Positions 12,095 through 24,516 of a stretch of DNA of 64,000 bases are shown here, piece after piece; positions within the stretch are counted from its first letter, which is position 1; every line of letters begins with the position of its first letter. The notes beneath the pieces are model-generated. The model saw nothing but the letters and a program-made list of their open reading frames with translations. It made no database searches and was not told the DNA's origin. This DNA is from Irpex lacteus (lineage: Eukaryota > Basidiomycota > Agaricomycetes > Polyporales > Irpicaceae). The stretch spans positions 118,201-182,200 of the forward strand of contig MQVO02000043.1 of the NCBI GenBank assembly GCA_001986395.2, written 5' to 3'. Both the position numbers and the translations under genes were made by a program.

Positions 12095-12102
12095 CCACAT
12101 GC
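12095..12102. repeat. Right copy of 8-bp target site duplication
   Basis: CCACATGC directly follows the right terminus of the 341-bp element. Confidence 0.93.
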
Positions 12103-12937
12103 GCACGTCTATCACACAATTTGATCCCCTCGGAAACCCAAGGGGCGTGCAAGGCGATCATACTCGGTCATCGTTGCACCGAATGTCGTGGCCGGGCTGA
12201 TGACAAGTGGGGAGTCAGCCGGTCCCAGTCGGCCATGATAGGTACCGCAACGGTCGTTTTACAGATCTTAGCCTGAGAAAAGCTTGACGTCGTGTTCTGG
12301 TGCGGGTTTGACGAAGGATTGTGCTGGGGGAACCAATACTCAAACTATCCTGGAATTAATAAGTATGTCTTGAGCCATAGCTATGTATGTGCACACTAAC
12401 AACGAAACATGCCTATGATCCGAACGTTGGAGCCACCACCACCTACATACCCGATCCTCGTGAAAAAACACAAGGCTACAACGATCGACATGCCTCCACC
12501 CTCTCCATCATTGGCCTAGCGACAAGATGACAGAACGTCGTCGACAGAATGACATTTATTCAGGGAGATCAAGACATTGATCGATGAACATCAAAGGTGG
12601 TGTGGTGGTCATGGTGGTGAGTCGTCAACCAGGCCAGGTGGTCACGTCGATCGACTCGAGCGAGGTTCGACTCGGACGTTCTGTTGGAAGCTGGCAGGGA
12701 GCAGTGGTGCGTAGGTACTTCTACTTATCTCCGTCGACGTGGACGTGACGGTCCGAGAAACTCGGGAAGGTGTATCATAGAGCAGAGATTGCAATAAATG
12801 AAGTAGAGCATATGGCGGAGCGGAGGACTGTTTGAATTTAATTGAAGCGGGAATTTCTTACGCGGTACTAACACGCGGTTCCTGTCATAGTTGTTGAGAA
12901 TGTTCAGTCAGTCGTGCTTGAGAGCAGGTGAGCAGGC
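12103..12937. other. Intergenic region, no gene supported
   Basis: No open frame of useful length or recognisable signal was found. The end nearest 12937 is presumably 3' flank of the minus-strand membrane-protein gene. Confidence 0.45.
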
Positions 12938-14681
12938 CTAGTAGAAAGTACTTACCTCCAGGATGCTTTCCGCGACAGGCTGTGCGCTAGTATTGTATTC
13001 CGCTAAGACTTCGGGATCCTCGTCGCTAGAATCCAAAGATTCTCCCAAATTTCCAAAGAGCTTGTCCGCGTTGAACTGGACCAGCGACATTATACGGACT
13101 GTACTGTCCCCATTCGATCCGTCGGTGGCTTGCTTTAGATTCGAAATAAATCGGCACGTCATGATAGCCGACAACCTGGCCAGAGGAATGGTCATCAGTA
13201 TGGCAGACATAGACTGCTAGTAATACGTACGTTGCTGGAATGGTGCTACCGCCAGTGAACATGAAACCGCATGACTGGAGAAAGAAGTCAAACATGAACA
13301 ATAGTGTTTGAATGAAGTAACTCACAAGGTTGTCGATTGCAATATTGAGTATGTTGCACATTAAAAGCCCACTAGAGGTATATGCGTCTGGTGAGAGATG
13401 CTGCAGCTGATTCCAGCAGATCCCACAACTCACACGAATAGGAAAGAACCTGATAGATATCATAGTGTCGGGTTAATGAAACGATGTGCTTCAGCAGGTT
13501 CGAGAAGACAACACCTACCATCTCGAACGAGCACCTTGCTTAATGATACACCCGCACCGAGTTTAGATGCATCTTTTGAGACTCCGATTGCCTTTCTCCA
13601 GGTTAACACGAGAGCGAGAGCATCTGAGGCAATCAACAGTATATATGTGCTCCACGAGACTTTTGACTGGTAATCAGTCCTTGGAGCGCTCAATAAATCA
13701 CCCACTTACACCTATCGAACAAGGCGTGTCAGTATAGCACGGTATCAGAGGCGAGAGCTAGAAAGGGCACCCTTCGTATGCCACCATAGAAAGAGACATG
13801 TTAATGGAACATGCATCCAGCGTACTTTCTGCATCTGCGAGAGATGCGTGACTGAGAATCACGACCTAGATTTATCCGGATTAGAAATATTGTACGCTAG
13901 TGAATGAATGTCGGTTGAAAATGAGTACTAACTGTGTCGAAGAGAGTTCGGGCCATGGCGGGAAGGAACACAGAAAGGAAGATGAATTTGTTACGATCAT
14001 ATAACGCGCAAGTTCGTAGCGCTGTGAATACTGAGAGTGTGGCAGTGAACCGGGAGGTATATGGGCAGTAGTGCGATTGATTAACTCACATGCAAACGCA
14101 GAATTTTGGATTATGAGAGAAAAGGATTGTAGCTGCTGCATCCGAGCGAAGCTATATCCCGATGATTACTCAACGAGTCGTTAGGATGATTAGAATTTAG
14201 TAGTAGCACACCTACCTCTGAGCAGGGTATACGTATGTCAAGAAGATTAGTAACCCGAGCTAACGATAAAGAGACACACTTACCAGCGGACTGGTAATGG
14301 GCAATATCTGGAGGAGATTCACCAGCAAGATGGTATAGCGAGCACCAGCAAAGATCCACGTCGACACGCTCCACTTCTGGAGCCATATATGGTTCATTTC
14401 CTTGTCAAACGTTACGATCCACTCATAGCAGCACCATGCTGATAATTAATATTAATTAATGGCGAACTTAGGTGATGTGACAAAGATTACAGTAAGGAGT
14501 GAGCCTGCTCACCGGTGATGGCCACGTCCACTTGGTGACAGATCATGTTGGGACTGCCCAGACTCGATAATGCGTGGTAGGTAGACGTCATGCCAGTGCA
14601 TTATGACAAAAGGATGGAGACTTACTAGCCTTTCAATACCAAGTTAATGTGATCATTCGACAAGCCCCACAAGCTCGACAT
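12938..14681 (-). CDS. DUF6533-type multi-pass membrane protein, paralog A
   Basis: This is an intron-rich gene read from an ATG at 14681 (MSSLWGLSND). Recognisable exons encode, in order, the DUF6533-like signature YEWIVTFDKEMNHIWLQKW followed by WIFAGARY, then FTALRTCALYDRNK with a hydrophobic helix, a helix with YILLIASDALALVLTWRKA, then KVLVRDG, and a C-terminal segment TCRFISNLKQA followed by an acidic tail. The same blocks in the same order occur in paralogs B, C and D. The family is basidiomycete-typical, with about seven predicted membrane segments and no known biochemical function. The C-terminus (stop at 12938) may be spliced differently because a GT donor lies just before the stop. 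Internal exon limits were not all fixed. Confidence 0.75.
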
Positions 14682-15556
14682 CTTCTGGTCCAAATATGTC
14701 TTTTGGAAGCGAAAAAGGCGAACGTAGATTGTGGAAAAGAGAGGAAGGATGATCAGTACAGGTGCCTTCAAGTTCTTATATGGTTGAGTTCATGAGAGCT
14801 CAGGCTATCGCTCGGCTAACAAGCGGAGGATAAGCAGCTCACATCAACAACACTCCTGCTATCTCATGATGCATGTACACCTTGCATTGAGTGAGCACCC
14901 ATCTCGCATAGCACAGCAGATTCCATCAGAGCTGGAATAAGATCAATAGATGGGGCTCGGTTGCATTTGGTAGAATCTGCATACAATATCATAGTCAATA
15001 TTCATCATCGAAGTTTATCTTGAGTCTTGATTGAAATACAGCACCTGACACACCGCGTGAGATCCGAATAGTACTGTATGTTCAGAAGCATCTTCAAGTC
15101 AAGAGCAGCGACTCTCCCGTTTAGTAGGATAAAGCATCCTTTCTGCTCGATGAGAGTGATGTGGCTGTGAATAAGCAATACTTGAATGTGGTCATGAGAC
15201 GACAGAAGCTGTTCCCTTGTGGTTCAAGTTAGAGTGTTCGAAGTAGTGCAGCACGATCAAGATGAGAGACGCGCGAGCTCAGTCGTTATAATTTAAACTC
15301 CGGCGAGGCAAGAGGATGTCGGTTGATACTGCTTCTACAAAAAGGCATACATAGCAAGGAAAAAATTTACCACAACTCTCCACGTAGCTCTATATATTGC
15401 TTCTCTCTTCTCTGACTACATTGATAGCGTAGTCCGTAAGCAGCTCCGAGCCTGAATCGATAGGATCAACTCGACACATTTCATACTAGAGCAGGATACT
15501 ACTGGTTAAACGAGATGAACCTACTGACAATACGCCTTTTTTTAAACACAGCTTTA
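14682..15556. other. Intergenic region between paralog A and the BTB gene
   Basis: No coding frame with family features was found. Unlike paralogs B and C, paralog A does not share the duplicated upstream block in this stretch by eye. Confidence 0.4.
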
Positions 15557-16566
15557 CTAAGTGACAAACTTGAACTCGACCTGCAAGTTTCCGAACCTCG
15601 GGTCAGCGTTCCGAGTTGAATTAAACTCGGATCGGCACTCACATTTTTAACCCGCTTGCTCATCTCTGCTTCTAGGCATGTAAAGAAGTGGCGCATATCT
15701 CTGTCATAGCGCTCCTTGCAGTACTTGCATTGAAAGCGGCGCGGCGTAGGTATGGGGATTCTCTTCCCTAGACGTGGGGAAAGTGGAGGAGCTTGGTATA
15801 AGAGATAATCTTCTGCCGGAGCCATTATGTTGCACCACCATTCTCTTGTTGTCGCTGCTTTCCATATCCCCTCTTCCAAATAGTGATAGACCATATTACT
15901 GGTTGGACAATCATTATGCCCATCCTCCGCAAACCAGCAATATTCGGAAGCGGACTTGACCCATGGGATATTGCCAGAAACGAGGAGGCTCGCGGCCGTC
16001 CGACGGCATTTGGTGTAATAAACGAGTAGACTTCTGTACACGGACGCAGACAATTGCCTGAGTTCCGGTACTGTAGAACTCACGATTGTCTCTAGTGGTA
16101 ACGTAAGACAGCCATAAGCTGCTCGCTGTGTCACCTCTAGAATGCTCGCGCGACACGCTAGGACGTAGACGCGCAACGGATCCTCATCCACAAACTTCAT
16201 CAACTCTGCTCTTCCTAGTTTCTCTGCTAGTCCATGCGCCTGGTACTTGTCGCATACGCCAAGGAGAGTACTGACTGCGTCTAAGCTGCCAACCTCCGGG
16301 CTGCCACCGAAGGGATAGCAGAGATGGAGAAACCCTGAGATTGTGACACCGTCCTCTTCCAAAGGGACAGTTTGTACTACGGGTTGATCATCGTCAGTGG
16401 GGATTATGATCATGCCATCAAAGACCATGGAGGCTTTCCGAAGGATAAGCTTGTGGACGCGAAAGTGTACGTTATCGCTCGAACGAATGATTAGATCTGC
16501 GTCATCGTCGTCGAATGGTTTACAGAAACGTATCGTATCTGCATCCTTGGGATCTGAGGTAGCCAT
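15557..16566 (-). CDS. BTB/POZ domain protein, 315 aa
   Basis: Two exons: 16566-15643 and 15580-15557, joined by an intron with GTGAGT..GCAG ends. The total is 316 codons with stop. The N-terminal part has the BTB/POZ pattern used in basidiomycete families: ADLIIRSSDNVHFRVHKLIL, then KASMVFDGMI, then LPLEED-like and FLHLCYP blocks, and LLGVCDKYQAHGL further on. A Cys/His-rich C-terminal patch (CKYCKERYDRDMRHFFTC) may bind a metal. The short last exon encodes VEFKFVT, a typical ending for this group. BTB domains mediate dimerisation and adaptor functions, for example in Cul3 ligases, but the partner here is unknown. The gene lies between two paralogous membrane-protein genes on the same strand. 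Confidence 0.85.
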
Positions 16567-17198
16567 GACTCCGGTAGGTGGACGTGATGAGTGTTGCGTC
16601 AGATGAGCAAGTTGTACAGCGATAGAGGCAGGTGCAGCGATGGGAGTGCAGGGCGTCTGTTGGAGGAGTTGTGGACGGATAACAAAGAAGCCCTCACCAC
16701 GGGACTGGTCACAGGTTCTTTTTGGACCTAATATCGCGCGAATCGGTCTACGTCACGGTGTATCCACGCTTTCATAAGCGACCGAGGCCTGGACATGTGT
16801 TGCATATGATGGCTTTGCTATTGTTCCTGATAGAATTATTCGGCAAATCAGATAAATGGTTGTTATAGCTGAGTAGTGTCTGTACAAGACGAATACGTCC
16901 AAGATCCAGAGAGTTATTCTGTCACGGCGTTGAGGGCGGGAAAGCGACAATTCCTACCAATCTAGTAACACGGTACAAGTGCCACGTATAACAGATATGT
17001 CACTATCACTATCTCATCTCCCTACTTCAAGTTTTACAACCTGTGAGAACGTTTAGTGGATTAAATAGGTTGATCTGTTTTACAACTCACGTGCTGCGGT
17101 TGTTGCATCTTATACTAGTTCTTGTCGAGTTGTAGAACGAGGCTCCTAATATATTGCTATGGTCAGTCAATTTAAGTGGCGCAACGGATGAATCAAGC
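16567..17198. other. Intergenic region, no gene supported
   Basis: It holds the presumed promoter of the BTB gene and the 3' flank of paralog B. Short frames here lack any domain. Confidence 0.45.
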
Positions 17199-18958
17199 TC
17201 AGCAAGGATAAATCACCTCCACCATGTCTGGAATACAGGAAGACGATAAAATCTGACCCTCACTGGTAGTCGTCAAGTAACGGGAGAGTTCAACGTCATC
17301 AGTTTGTTCCACGATAGTTTGCGGGTCACCGTCTCCTACTGGGGGTTCTGTGGGTTCATCCTCAAGATCCAGAGGCTCGCCCAGATTCCCGAATATCCTA
17401 TCAGTGTTGAAGTGGATCATTGATGTATGTACGGTGCTGTCCTGTCTTGGTCTATCAATAACCTTCTGGAGGTTCAAGATGAACTTGCACATCATGATGG
17501 CCGACAATCTAACATAAAGATCGGGCATTGCAGTGAGCAATCATATCACGAGACTGAACGTGATGCTAATGCCTACGATGGTACGACTGTGCTTCCTCCA
17601 ATGAAACGGAATAGGAATGACTGGGGAAACAATGTATCAGGTGGATGACATGGGGCTGCATGACAGGAAAAACTCACAATATTGTCGATTAGGATATTGA
17701 GGATGTTGGCGATCAAAAGTCCTCTGTGGGGATACATTTAAAAAGGCATCACACCATCTTATCCAGTTGAGACTCACAGGAACAAGATGGATCCTGGGCG
17801 TCGATATGAGTTAGTACAATGAAATAATACGACAGAATGTGGGATAATCACACCCACCGTCTCGGACGAGAACCTTCGTCAATGGCATTCTGGCACCAAT
17901 TTGAGAAGAATATAATACCACTCCTACCGCTTTCCTCCAATTCAATGCTAGAGCAATGACATCCGCAGTTATCACAGCGATATATGTATTCCAGGATACT
18001 TTCAGACACCAATCAGTATCTTCAAAACGCATACCAAAATAGCAAACTTACGTCTGTTGGTCATTACAGCTTAGTAAGAGTGTAAGTAGTGGAAGGGGAA
18101 ATGAGAGGACGCACGCTGTATACGCAGTCGGAGAAAAAGGCACCGTAATGAAACACACATCGACGGAAACTATTTGGGCCCATTCAACTGTCAGCCCGAC
18201 CATCAGGACCTGGATTCATCGTAGTATTCAGAAGATGTTACCGCTTGAGTTCCGTTAATGGATGCTTACCATACCGACGATGACTGGGACCATAGCGAGA
18301 AGGAAGATAGCCAGAAATACGTATTTATTACGGTCATACAACGCACAGGTTCTGAGTGCTGTGAACACTAAGAGAACAGTGATCATCCAGGGACCGTAGT
18401 AGTGGGGTGATTGATAACTTACAAGCAAACGCAAGATATTGAATGAGAGACATAACATTTTGTAGTTGCACATACCAGACACAGCTATGTGCGGCGATTA
18501 CTCAAGAAACTTTAGGGTTGGGAAGTAGCTCGCATACCTCTGCGCAAGGAATGCAACATGAATTAGCAATGAGATTTGATAGTTGAGCGTAAAAATATCA
18601 CTTACTATCTGACTCGCGCCTGGAGAGATCTGTAGAAGGTTCTGCAACAAGGCAGTGTATCGAGCTCCAGCAAAGATCCACGTCGACAGTGTCCACTTCT
18701 GGAGCCATATATGGTTGACTTCTTGGTCAATGGTTATGACCCATTCGTAACAACACCATGCTAATAAGGATTGTCGAACTTGATCAGCTGAAACGCTTAT
18801 AGTGGCCGTTGTTCCGTACAAGCAATGGCCACATCCACTAGACCAGAGATCATGCTATTCGAGGTTTTGAAGATTAGTAAAGGGCGTGGTTAGAGATATG
18901 AATGGGTATCTTACAATCCTTGCAAAAGTGCAATAGAGCCATCCGGAATGTCTGACAT
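17199..18958 (-). CDS. DUF6533-type multi-pass membrane protein, paralog B
   Basis: The start is the ATG at 18958 (MSDIPDGSIALLQGL, then a GTAAG donor). Later exons encode CCYEWVITIDQEVNHIWLQKW and STWIFAGARY, then FTALRTCALYDRNKYVFLAI, then a membrane helix block with VITADVIALALNWRKAVG, then LTKVLVRDG, and a C-terminal part MCKFILNLQKVIDRP followed by FGNLGEPLDLEDEP. These blocks parallel paralog C closely, including the MSDIP start. The 3' end at 17199 is provisional. The function is unknown, but conservation of membrane helices and signature suggests an intact gene. Confidence 0.78.
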
Positions 18959-19535
18959 GCTGGACCCTGATTCGTTGAAGAAAAGGTCGATTTGGCGATA
19001 GCTTTGGAGGATGTGAGAGCAGTGGCCAATTTGAGTGCTCTATTCGCCGCTCAGATGACTGCTCTTATAGGACACGAGCATCACGAGCGCATCGCTCGCG
19101 TAAGTTGGTGACCAGAATGGAACCAAGTAGAATCTCCATGATGATGTTGCTGAGACACACGTGTCTCTGGATAGACACCTGAGCCGCATGGTATGGTGGA
19201 TTCTATCACAGATGGTAGAGAGAATAAGTAAATAGAAGTCAATTCCGTCAGATCGACTCTTCATATAACAAGACGCACAAGACTCACCATGATCGAATTT
19301 GTGCCTTATCGCGGTAACGATGTGTGGTATATCGTGTGGTATCTGCATAATGTATCACGGAGTAATCTTTCAGGAAAAGCGGACTCACAGATATGTACTT
19401 ATGGGGCCATCTTTCCTTCAAGCCCCTTAGCTATCGAGTGTTATTGGAAGTTACGATCCAGAATTCTTGCCGTATTTGTGCTGTAGCGCTATAAAACGGG
19501 CTGTACACTTGTTCGGATAAGGCGTACAGTTTCTT
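18959..19535. repeat. Upstream block duplicated with paralog B (copy 1)
   Basis: This region 5' of paralog B is clearly similar to 21565-22130 upstream of paralog C. Shared landmarks include a GTGTGGTATCTG segment (19334 region versus 21938 region), AGGAAAAGCGG, CCGTATTTGT, AAAACGGGC and CGGATAAGG in the same order and spacing. The frames translated from the two copies do not stay aligned, so the similarity is non-coding and reflects segmental duplication that includes the promoter. Confidence 0.75.
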
Positions 19536-19804
19536 CGATCGAGCACTCTAAGTATAAATAGATCTGCCCCAGTGGGCCATTGCCAGATTTGACCAGAGCA
19601 GCAACGTGACAACTGGGAGTAGGATATAATATCATATAAGTCTCGCAGAGCCTTGCCGTGACAGTCGAAGGGGTTGATAGGACGATGATTGTTTGCGATA
19701 ATGCCAAACTATGGCCCAATTGGCCCTGCCATCCTGCTATCTTCTATACTGGTATCAAGGCTCCTTGAATAGAGATTATTGCGATGTCAGTTAGTGGAGT
19801 TGCC

Positions 19805-21564
19805 TTATAGAAGGGTGCGTACTTCTGTAATATTTTCCAGGTTGAAGTTGTGCAAAAGCGTTGGATTTTGTAGGTCAGGCGTGGAGTGACGGAAACGATC
19901 AACGTTATCACTTTCTTCCACAATATCTTGCGAACCATTTCCATCCACACGGGATTTGGTGGGCTCGTTCTCGAGGTCCAGAGATTCACCCGGATTCCCG
20001 CAGGTGTTGAAGCAAATCGCCGACATATGTATGGTATTATCCTGGCTTGGCCTGTCGACAGCTTCTTTGAGGCTCAAGATAAACCTGCACGTCATAATGG
20101 CCAACAATCTGACCAGAAGGACGGTCGTTGCGGTCAGTGATTGTGTGGTGAAACTGAATTTGATGTCAATACATACGATGGTACGATTGTGCTTCCGCCA
20201 AGGAAATGGAATAGGAACGGCTGAATAACGAAGTAAGTAATGCATAGCCCGGATTCACAAAGGAAACTCACAACGTTGTCGAGTAGTATATTTAGGATGT
20301 TGGCGATCAAGAGTCCTCTTCAGGTTTACGTGTTAGAATGACACTAATCCAGACGGTATAGCCCAGTATAAGACTCACAGGAACAGAACAGATCCTGGAT
20401 ATCGACATAATTTTACACAATGAGATAGTCCGACCAATTAGAAGTTTGTCGCACCCACCGTCTCGGACGAGAACGTTCGCCAATGGCATAGAGAGGCCGG
20501 CTCGAGAAGCACCTTGTACAGCCTTCCTCCAATTCAGTGCGAGAGCAAGGAGATCCGCAGTAATTATAGAAATATACCCACTCCACGACACTTTCAGATA
20601 TAAATTAGTATCTCCAGGAAATATGTCAAAACACCGAACATACACCTGTTGAGTGTCACAAATTAGTAATAGTAGGGCGCGGAAGGTAACGAGAATAAGT
20701 ACGCACGCAGTATTCTCTGCCGGATAGAAAGGCACCGTAATGACGCATGTATTGACAGAGACTATCTTTGTCCATTCAACCGTCTGCCCAACCATCATGA
20801 CCTAAAGTTTTCATCCAGTTCAGAAAAGCTGATCGTCATACCCTGACTGGAAACTTATACTGACTATATCGATGATGGCCGGGACCATGGCGAGAAGGAA
20901 GATGACGAGAAATAAGTATTTGTTTCGGTCATACAACGCACAGGTACGTAGTGCCGTGAATACTGCGAGTGCAATGGTTGATTTAGTAGCCATAATAGTA
21001 CGATGGTGCATAGTATACTCACGGGCGAGGGCAAGATATTGAAGGAGAGCCAAAACGTCTTGTAGTTGTACATTCCAGTCACAGCTGTTTCAGGCGGCGG
21101 TTACTATAAAGACGATGGATTTGTAGAGTATCTCGCTTACCTCTGTGTAGGGGGTACAATACAAGACGATAGTTAGAAAGTGGAAGCTTGCGTTGACCGT
21201 GTAATCTTCACTTACTATCTGACTTGCGCCGGGGAATAGCTGCAGAATATTCATAAACAGGGAGGTGTACCGAGCGCCAGCAAAGATCCAGGTCGACAAT
21301 TTCCACTTCTGGCGCCACACATGGTTTACCTCCTGATCGATGGTTACCATCCACTCGTAGAAACACCATGCTGATAGGTGATATCGACGTTGGTAAGCTG
21401 AAACGGAGATATTGGATGTGTCCTCACAAGCAATGGCTGCATTCACCAGACCCGAGATCATGCTATTTGGATGTTTTAATGTCAGTGGAAGAAATAAAAT
21501 ATCAGAAGAGAGAAGCTTACAATCCTTGCAACAGTGAGATGTAGTCACCCGGTATGTCGGACAT
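19805..21564 (-). CDS. DUF6533-type multi-pass membrane protein, paralog C
   Basis: The start is the ATG at 21564 (MSDIPGDYISLLQGL), followed by an intron and a second exon beginning MISGLVNAAIAC. Then come the signature exon FYEWMVTIDQEVNHVW, STWIFAGARY, FTALRTCALYDRNKYLFLVI, TVEWTKIVSVNTCVITVPF, YISIITADLLALALNWRKAV, LANVLVRDGG, and a C-terminal MTCRFILSLKEAVDRP with an acidic tail ending near LENITEV. There are about seven hydrophobic segments. It is the closest relative of paralog B by block similarity and shared 5' flank. The biochemical role is unknown. Confidence 0.8.
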
Positions 21565-22130
21565 GCCGTATCTTGATTCTTTGAGCGAAAATTCGACCTT
21601 TGAGTTTTCAGAGGATATGAGAGTTCTTGGAGGGCTGCATGCTCTATTTCTCTCTAGGAAGGCTCCCTATATAGGCCTTCAGCTTCACGAGCGCATCTCT
21701 CTCTAAAGATGGGTTCCACAGCGGAGTAAGTAGTGATTGCAGCAACGGAGTTGGCATGACATACCTGTCGCCAGATGGGCATAGAAGTAGCATACTAGGG
21801 TGGATTGTATCAAACTTAGCAGATATGATGAGTAAATCAAAGTAGATTCCACCACGCACTCTTCATACAACACCTGTGGATACAAAACCCACAGTCGAGG
21901 CCAGTTCTCGTCGCAGCGACGAAGTGTGGTACACCGTGTGGTATCTGGATAATATATCAGAAAGTAATTTTGTAGGAAAAGCGGGCTTACACAGGTACAC
22001 GGAGTCATCTGTTCCCCTTCAATTGTTGGGCTGCTGATGGAAATCGAAACCAAGACACCTTCCGTATTTGTATCATGGCGCTCTAAAACGGGCAATAAGC
22101 TTGTACGGATAAGGTGAACAGATTTCTTTT
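21565..22130. repeat. Upstream block duplicated with paralog C (copy 2)
   Basis: Partner of 18959-19535. The similarity stops around 22130, shortly before the 3' end of the ferrochelatase gene, marking the probable duplication boundary. Confidence 0.75.
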
Positions 22131-22347
22131 ACAACCGCTTCGGGAATAGCGGAGCAGCGACCTAGAAGTAGAGAATGGAAGGGAGAAACGGCATAGGTGA
22201 AAGTGAGGAGACCGGGCCAACCCATAGCACCTCTTTCAGCACAAGAAACAGCGTGCACTGCAAAGTGGGTCGTATATTCGAGAGCAGTAAATACAGGATG
22301 AACCTGAGAGGCGGCTTCATACGTGCCAGAGAGCGCCTCGAGTGATC

Positions 22348-23796
22348 TTAACGCCCACCCCGAGCGAACCAGTTCTTCTGCGAGCCACAAATCGCGTTCG
22401 TGCAGCCAGGACAACGAAGCCCGAGCTGCAGACTTGTAGGGCCAATTCGGCCCGATGCGTAATCGCGAAGATGGGTCGAAGCGAGATCAGCCAACGCGCG
22501 AATGAACACGGGGGAGTCGTTCAGGGCTTCGGCCCGTTGGATGTCCATGCCGAGCTGTGTGAAGGGAGAGGAGTTAGCATGTAGGAATTTAGCTTGAGAA
22601 CGCAATGGTAGCGACTGACGTGTTTTCCCTCCTTGACGTATTCCAGATCGAGCTCGTACAACGTCTCGATGTGATCGCTAGTGAAGGCTATGGGTACGAG
22701 CACCGCCTTTTTGCGACCCAGCCGTGCGAGACCCTTGATAGCGTCGCCTGTTTGCATGCCCATCCATGCGGATGGACCGACTTGTGACTGCCAGACCAAG
22801 CGGTACGGATTTGAGTGCTTCAGTCTTTCCATGACGGCAGCAACGGATGCTGCGACCTCGGAGACGTATGGGTCTCCTCGGTTGACGACTGACATGGGTA
22901 GGGAGTGTGCCGAGAAAAGGACGACTACTTCGTGTCGTGTCTCCTCGGGGAATTTTTCGAGTGCACGCTCGATGTTCTGTGCCATAGCCTAGCATATGCA
23001 TGTAAACTTTGGTCCTTTCGTTCAAGCTATACTGACATACCTCGACAAACCCGGGATGGGTTCCCCACCGATCTATGACACTCCACTCAATTTCGCCTAA
23101 CTCTCCTGCCTTGCCCTTTCGGTACAGCTCGTTCAGACTACTCCCGGTCGTACTGCAGCTGTACTGCGGATACTGAGTGAACGCGACAGCACGCTTGACG
23201 CCATCTCGCTTAAGCTCCTTGGCAGTCTCCTCCGTCAGTGGTCGCGCGTACCGGAACGCGACATACGCTTTGTGAGGTGCAGTCTCCGGGTGCAGTTCAT
23301 CGAGCAGAGCAGCCATACGTTCGCCCTGTATCCGCGTGTACTTGAGGATAGGGGAACCGCCACCAATGTCTGTGTATTGCTGCTCGATCTGGGGTGTTCG
23401 CCGGCGTGCTATCCATGGGGCGAGCACCGATTGGAAGGGGAGGGGAATGAGGTCTCCATCCGAGAAGAGGTTCTTGAGAAAGTCGTGGGTCTCTGGAACC
23501 TGTGGTAGAGGGTTAAGAGAGGTCGAAATAAGTTAAGCGAATGTACGTACGGTAGACGGTCCGCCCATGTTCAGCATGACGATTGCTAGTGCACTGGATG
23601 AGTCTATCTCTTCGGAGAATTGCTACGTTGCCGCCTCATACCTGTAGGACTACAGACGACGTTAACATGTTTCTATAAATTCTATAACGAAGCAAAGCTA
23701 CCTCTTTCCGGCCGGTGGTGCGTTGTTGAGTGTCGCAAGTGGCCGACGCAGTGAGCGGGCCACTGCCGACGCGCGCGACGCTGCGGTTGAGTGCAT
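22348..23796 (-). CDS. HEM15: Ferrochelatase (mitochondrial)
   Basis: The enzyme inserts ferrous iron into protoporphyrin IX, the last step of heme synthesis, at the inner mitochondrial membrane. The ATG at 23796 opens an Arg/Ser/Ala-rich presequence ([19 protein letters not shown]) typical of mitochondrial import. Later exons carry [39 protein letters not shown], the active-site block [28 protein letters not shown] and [15 protein letters not shown]. The C-terminus has [11 protein letters not shown], matching the C-x2-C-x4-C part of the [2Fe-2S] cluster site of animal-type enzymes, and the fourth ligand Cys is present in QYSC. Introns separate the exons near 22560-22620, 22985-23040, 23500-23555 and 23590-23700. 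The stop is at 22348. Heme from this pathway also supplies secreted peroxidases such as the one at 43 kb, but the two genes are not clustered. Confidence 0.94.
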
Positions 23797-24516
23797 GGTG
23801 TACGTGCTCGAGCTGCGTGCTACGTGGAGGTAACTAAAGAGCCTTGGTTGGCTCGGGGATGGGAGAGGAATTTAAGAGAGCGGGTCCATGTCAAACGATG
23901 TGCGAAAGCAGCCGGCACCATTGGCCGTTCTCGCACAGGCTCGCCCGGGCGCCTGTCAATCGCTAGGGCGGGACCTGGCGGGACAACAAAACAAGACTAA
24001 CACTCTTGTTTACACTCGTGTAACACTTTGCTTGTTCGCCATTCGACCGACAGCGACCTGCAAAATACAACATACTTTGTCGCCGAATTTCTTGTCGGGC
24101 AATGAGCATGCTGGCTAAGCGTGACGTCTGCAGCAGGGTCAATATACGCAGAAGCGCCTCACCTCGTGGTAACCACACACTTTTCATTGCAGCAACCCCA
24201 GCTTCTCTCCTCCTTCCTCGTTCAAAATCCAACTCTGCGTCTCCTCGCCCATGTTATGACCCTCTAAGACGCACTCATGTTTACACACGCTCGCGATGCC
24301 GCAAATATGATACCCAGCATGAACCGGACATCTCCCGTACGTCGTTTCCACCTCCAAGCGCGTGCCTGGACATGCTTTGTTCGCAGCATCAGCTAGCTAA
24401 CCAACCCTCTGCCTATCTAGACTCGCATCTTTGTAGACTCATACACAGGTGTGTACATATACCCCTCTTCTGTGACTCGCCCACGTATCGAACCACCACC
24501 TCAACTCACGCCCGTC
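23797..24516. promoter_or_regulatory. Divergent intergenic region, ferrochelatase / coiled-coil gene
   Basis: About 720 bp between two divergently transcribed starts. It must contain the promoters of both. No specific binding site was recognised. Confidence 0.4.

Noticed and set aside
12655..12685. GGTTCGACTC resembling a tRNA B box
   Set aside because: The surrounding bases do not form a T stem or cloverleaf, so it is probably chance.
22073..22414. 113-codon minus-strand frame overlapping the ferrochelatase 3' end
   Set aside because: It overlaps the last ferrochelatase exon in another frame, and the similarity in this area to the B/C upstream block is non-coding.
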